This document shows, one piece after another, positions 60,362 through 64,000 of a stretch of DNA of 64,000 bases. The translations under genes and the position numbers were made by a program. The stretch's first letter is position 1. Each line of letters opens with the position of its first letter. Below the pieces are notes generated by a model, which worked only from the letters and a program-made list of their open reading frames with translations, was not told the DNA's origin and searched no databases. This DNA is from Plasmopara viticola (Eukaryota; Oomycota; Peronosporomycetes; Peronosporales; Peronosporaceae), in NCBI GenBank assembly GCA_001695595.3, contig MBPM02000006.1, positions 1,116,001-1,180,000 on the forward strand, read 5' to 3'.

Positions 60362-62779
60362 TCTGAGACCCCTGTCACTCAGTCTGCGACTCGAAAGGAA
60401 TGAACGCCAACTCGGTTCAAGCTTTGAGGTCTAAACATCGGCCCAAGCGTCTATGATCGCGATACAAACAAAGTTCATTTTCTTGTGTGTGTAAGGCTTT
60501 TCAATCATATTTTTTTTGTATAAAGGTTGGTGCAGCGTCATTCCATTCGTGTTACACCTCAGCACGAGCTGAAAACTGGTTACTTTTGCACCATTACATC
60601 GAAAAAAAAGTAATTTCACGCTCTGTTTTTTTCGGTACATCGCCAGTTGCACATTATTTGCGACCGATCTGTCTCTTAGTTTAGTGCAAAAGTTATCACT
60701 TCACCGAATTGCAATGTACTCAACAAAATGCTGAACGGTTCTGCAGGATCCACATTTCAGACAAGCTTTTTCATGCTTCATCATATCACTGTTTATAACT
60801 TTTACGGCAAAACACCACTGCAATTGGTACTCATACGAATTTTGCTTGAGCTAGCTCACACCTCATATCGCGCAGCACGTAAACATTTTTACACAATAAC
60901 GTGAAGAGATTACCCATTACAAGACTTGAATTTGTCGAAGAGGTGAATATGCGATGTCATAGTATTAGTAAAAGTGAATTCGACTCTTTAGGAAAGATTA
61001 ATAATGCTTTTCTTATTACAATCGGCTAAACAAATGATATATCAGAGAAAAAATGCAGCCTATATTGTAGGTTGGAAATTTCATTTTTAGAGATTTTTTT
61101 CTCTGTAAAGTAAAGGAATGATATTTATGTGCTAGGACTAAGCAGTCTCTAGCACGGGATGTTGGTGGCATTTCGACCTGTGGACTCCGCACCCCTCATT
61201 TCACTACAAAGCGGTCAATGGGACAATCACCCATCCATATCGGATATGGGTTGGTAAGAAGGTCACCTTGTTTTAGTGTGATGGCTTGTCCAGTTCAGCT
61301 AGGTATCTCCGACATACTTAATTTGGATTCTGAAAAAATCAAAACAAGTATCTCTTGCTTTCGTGTCGAGCAGGAGCAAAAGGTCGTTTTTATTTTATAA
61401 AACACGCAAAGCTGCGTACCATCCACTTCTGGGGTAGAACATGATAAGTTATAGCTTAACGGGCTCGATCCCACAGTGTTACACTATTCGTCTACTTGTA
61501 CACCTTCTCAGTTGCGCAACGTAATACTTGGTAACGTCGTATTCAATCTCGAGAGGCTTAGACACAGGCTCAGCTTCGTCCCATATCTGCTGACGTGTGC
61601 TTACTGCGATTCATGCAGGGTCGGAAATTTTCTGTATGCAAGTCTGAACTAAGATGAGCTCTGCAATCAGATTGCTCACCAGGGCAACGTCGCGCCATAG
61701 CTTTTGCTTCTTCAAAGATTCTCTAGAGTTTATAATGTTTAGCGATCGACAGCCAGCGAACCCCATTTTCTACTAAGCACTTCCGTTGTTGTTGTTGTAT
61801 CCTAGTCAATAAGCAAGTCACAGCTTTATTTTCAGGCGACACAGTGCCAGCATCCATCTTCTTGCTTCTTGGCGTGCGCCACTATATTAGAATAAGTTTC
61901 TTATGCGATGTCCTCACCATGGCCGAACGCAGTAACTTGTATGGTGGACAGGCCACCCTTCTTTGACTATAGTTTTAAGGTATGGCCCCAATTGAGCATT
62001 ATTGCCGTGACTTTGTGAGCACTTTAAACGACAACAATCTGAGATTTTCGTAGCATTGCTGAAAGATCCTCCCATTGATTTTGTTTTAAGGTCGCAACGC
62101 CAAACACCGTAAGGCTTAAATCTCCTCAAACTATCAAAACCAATTTCGCCGTCTTCACATATGCAATATATACAAAAACTTTAGATTTTCAGCAATGGAT
62201 ATCTTTGTCAGACCAAGACTTACATAAACAGCCACTTTGCTGTCCCAATTTAGATGGTGGTCTGCCTGAAACTAAGTAATCAAATCGCGCCCTATACGTG
62301 ACTTATCCCGCCAAGCCTATTTGAGTTTAAAACGCCAATTCGTGTGACATGCATATCACGTCCGGTGAGCAGTCTTCAATACACTTTTTAAGTCTCCCAT
62401 GTCGCCACGATTGAAGCTTTCAATTTCATCAGTTGACACGCCTTTGGGCTTGTCTGAGAATCCCGCCACAATTCGATCAACTCATCGTCAAAATTATAGA
62501 GCAATTTTTTCAGTCGAATTCTCATAATCTAATGGTCGTACGTCAGCACTCTGACCCACAAACACTTCAGGACATTTTAATCATAGCACTTAAAGATATT
62601 GTCAACTCATGCTGCTTTGCTCGATGCGTCGGTTACGGCGAATGATTATTTTCATGCTAATTGAAAATTTCAAATTGCGACATAATTTATTTTAAAATTT
62701 ATTTTTCATCATAAACTTATCGTCAAAGAAATACTTGTCTTTTTATCTTTAATCAATTTTATAAACGTTTACCGACTTA
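60362..62779. other. 3' flank of GH6 copy 5
   Basis: Post-stop repeat remnant, spacer, SINE relic at 61128-61384, then sequence related to unit 1 downstream DNA (61980-62150 resembles 8570-8720). No supported gene. Confidence 0.45.
61128..61384 (-). mobile_element. tRNA-like SINE relic in unit 5 flank
   Basis: Strongly degenerate family member at the shared position downstream of GH6. Confidence 0.45.
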
Positions 62780-64000
62780 ATGGGCTCAGGAGTTGGAGCT
62801 TGTTCAAAGGGTCGAATGACTCAATTTAAACGACGTGGTAATATCTCATTGCTTTTAAAATTTGGCTCTTGCTCGGACCCCAAAAACTATCGGCCTTTGC
62901 CGTTGCTGATCAGGATGTCAAGTTCGGGCCTAAGGCGTAAGCCTATCGCCTCAACCAAATTCTACCTTACTTATTGGAAGTTGATCCGTTTGCCTTTGTT
63001 CCGGGACGTGACATACGCCATGCGCTTTGATACTTTCACGATCTTCGAGACTACTGTCGGCGAAAAAAAATCGTGGTCCGGCCGGTGCAATTTGCCTCAA
63101 CTTTGCTAAAGCATTAGCTAGTGTCAACTGGCAGGCACTCCATTATTAAATACAGCATTGGGGGTTCGGACTTCATTTTCGACATTGGGTCAAGACCTTT
63201 TTTAAAGGAACATTAGGCCAAGTTTTAATTAATTCTTCACGCTCGGGCTTTTTCAGTTTGTGAGCCGGCGTTCGACAAGGTGATCCGCTTTCTCCAGGTT
63301 TAATCGTGCTTTTTATTGAGCCTCTGCTTTGCTACCTGCGGGCAACAAGTGGTGACTCTGCAATAAAATCCGACACTCACATCATCACATACTGAGCTTT
63401 ACCGAAGATGTCACTAGAATTTTTTTCAAAATCTCTCACACGTGCACCAAATTTTAGCTCGAGTACAATCATTTTCTGCAGCCACTGGTATGCGGTTATA
63501 TATGAATAAGACAGTCATTTTTCCTTTTCGTCTCTGGTCTAGTAACAATACTGAAATTTACAAATAACTCCAACACTTGGGAGATCGTGATTTACAAAAC
63601 CACGACATCACTTCTCTTTTGGGCATTGCTGTTGAACCAGCTATCGCACTCAGCCATTAGCTAAGCTCTCTTCTTGTTCAGTTTCATAAGCTGTGTGTTT
63701 CTTGGCGATGGCGAGCACAGTTTCTTTGCGGTCGAGTGCTTTTAATAAATACGATGATTTAACTAACGCTTTGGCATTTCCTTGGTACAGTTCTAGTTCC
63801 GAAACAAGAATTTCCGCAATTTACTCAACTCATGCGCAACTACGTCAATAAAACTCCATCGACAACAATTGCCGATGTCGCTACTCGCGGACAGCTATCC
63901 AGCAAGTAGTTTTCTGTGGATAAGAACTTGGTTGGGTTCGGTTGCATCATCTGTCGAGTTACTTCGCGTCAACCTCATCTGTTAGCTTATCGTTCACTGC
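62780..64000 (+). pseudogene. Decayed LINE (non-LTR) reverse transcriptase, partial
   Basis: Reading across frames, the conserved order of a LINE reverse transcriptase is visible: ISLLLKFG...SDPKNYRPLPLL (62840-62905), VDPFAFVPGRDIRHAL (near 62985), GAICLNFAKALASVNWQAL (near 63085), GVRQGDPLSPGLIVLFIEPL (near 63270), then the place of the catalytic F/YADD reads FTED (near 63400). The middle block has lost the usual AFD aspartate (ALA). Many stops and frame changes make it non-functional. The element runs off the right edge, and its 5' part was not identified to the left. Confidence 0.88.

Noticed and set aside
1..64000. CRISPR arrays, bacterial operons, prophage, rRNA
   Set aside because: No direct-repeat/spacer pattern or bacterial gene organisation was found; the window is eukaryotic.

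Overview
This is a eukaryotic window, almost certainly from an oomycete and most likely a plant-associated Peronosporales-type species (Phytophthora or downy mildew). Three things point there: a Crinkler (CRN) effector gene at 994-2091, secreted glycoside hydrolase family 6 (GH6) genes that each carry one 70-74 nt intron, and dense Ty1/copia, LINE and SINE-like retroelement sequence. The species cannot be fixed from the sequence alone. There are no bacterial operons, rRNA genes or CRISPR arrays.

The window is built around a segmentally duplicated array of one gene. Five apparently intact two-exon GH6 genes lie on the + strand: 5958-7430, 13703-15175, 26106-27475, 44839-46246 and 58995-60361. 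A sixth, decayed copy is at 2861-3490. Each intact gene sits in a repeated unit of about 2 kb of upstream DNA and 4-6 kb of downstream DNA. Copies 1 and 2 form one subfamily and copies 3, 4 and 5 another. All five encode a secreted GH6 domain followed by a Ser/Thr/Pro-rich tail of seven-residue repeats. Protein lengths (466, 466, 431, 445, 431 aa) differ only by multiples of seven. In all five, an in-frame TAG interrupts the repeat and a further repeat continues after it.

Layout: 1-993 no gene; 994-2091 CRN with a C-terminal HNH-like nuclease domain; 2524-2818 GC-rich SINE-like element; 2861-3490 GH6 pseudogene; 3491-12.2 kb unit 1; 12.2-19.56 kb unit 2; 19558-23927 copia element A; 23.9-33.35 kb unit 3; 33353-37675 decayed copia element B; 37.7-43.0 kb a rearranged inverted segment flanked by about 350-bp direct repeats; 42.9-52.7 kb unit 4; 52.7 kb to the right end unit 5, interrupted by copia element C (53983-58420, with a 5-bp target duplication); 62.78-64.0 kb decayed LINE reverse transcriptase running off the window.

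Because the units are paralogous, several insertions can be read against an empty site inside the same window. These are copia C, copia A, a tRNA-like SINE in unit 4 and a GC-rich SINE-like element in unit 3. They allow insertions and duplications to be ordered. The likely biology is amplification of a secreted cellulase in a repeat-rich, fast-evolving compartment next to a host-targeted CRN effector.
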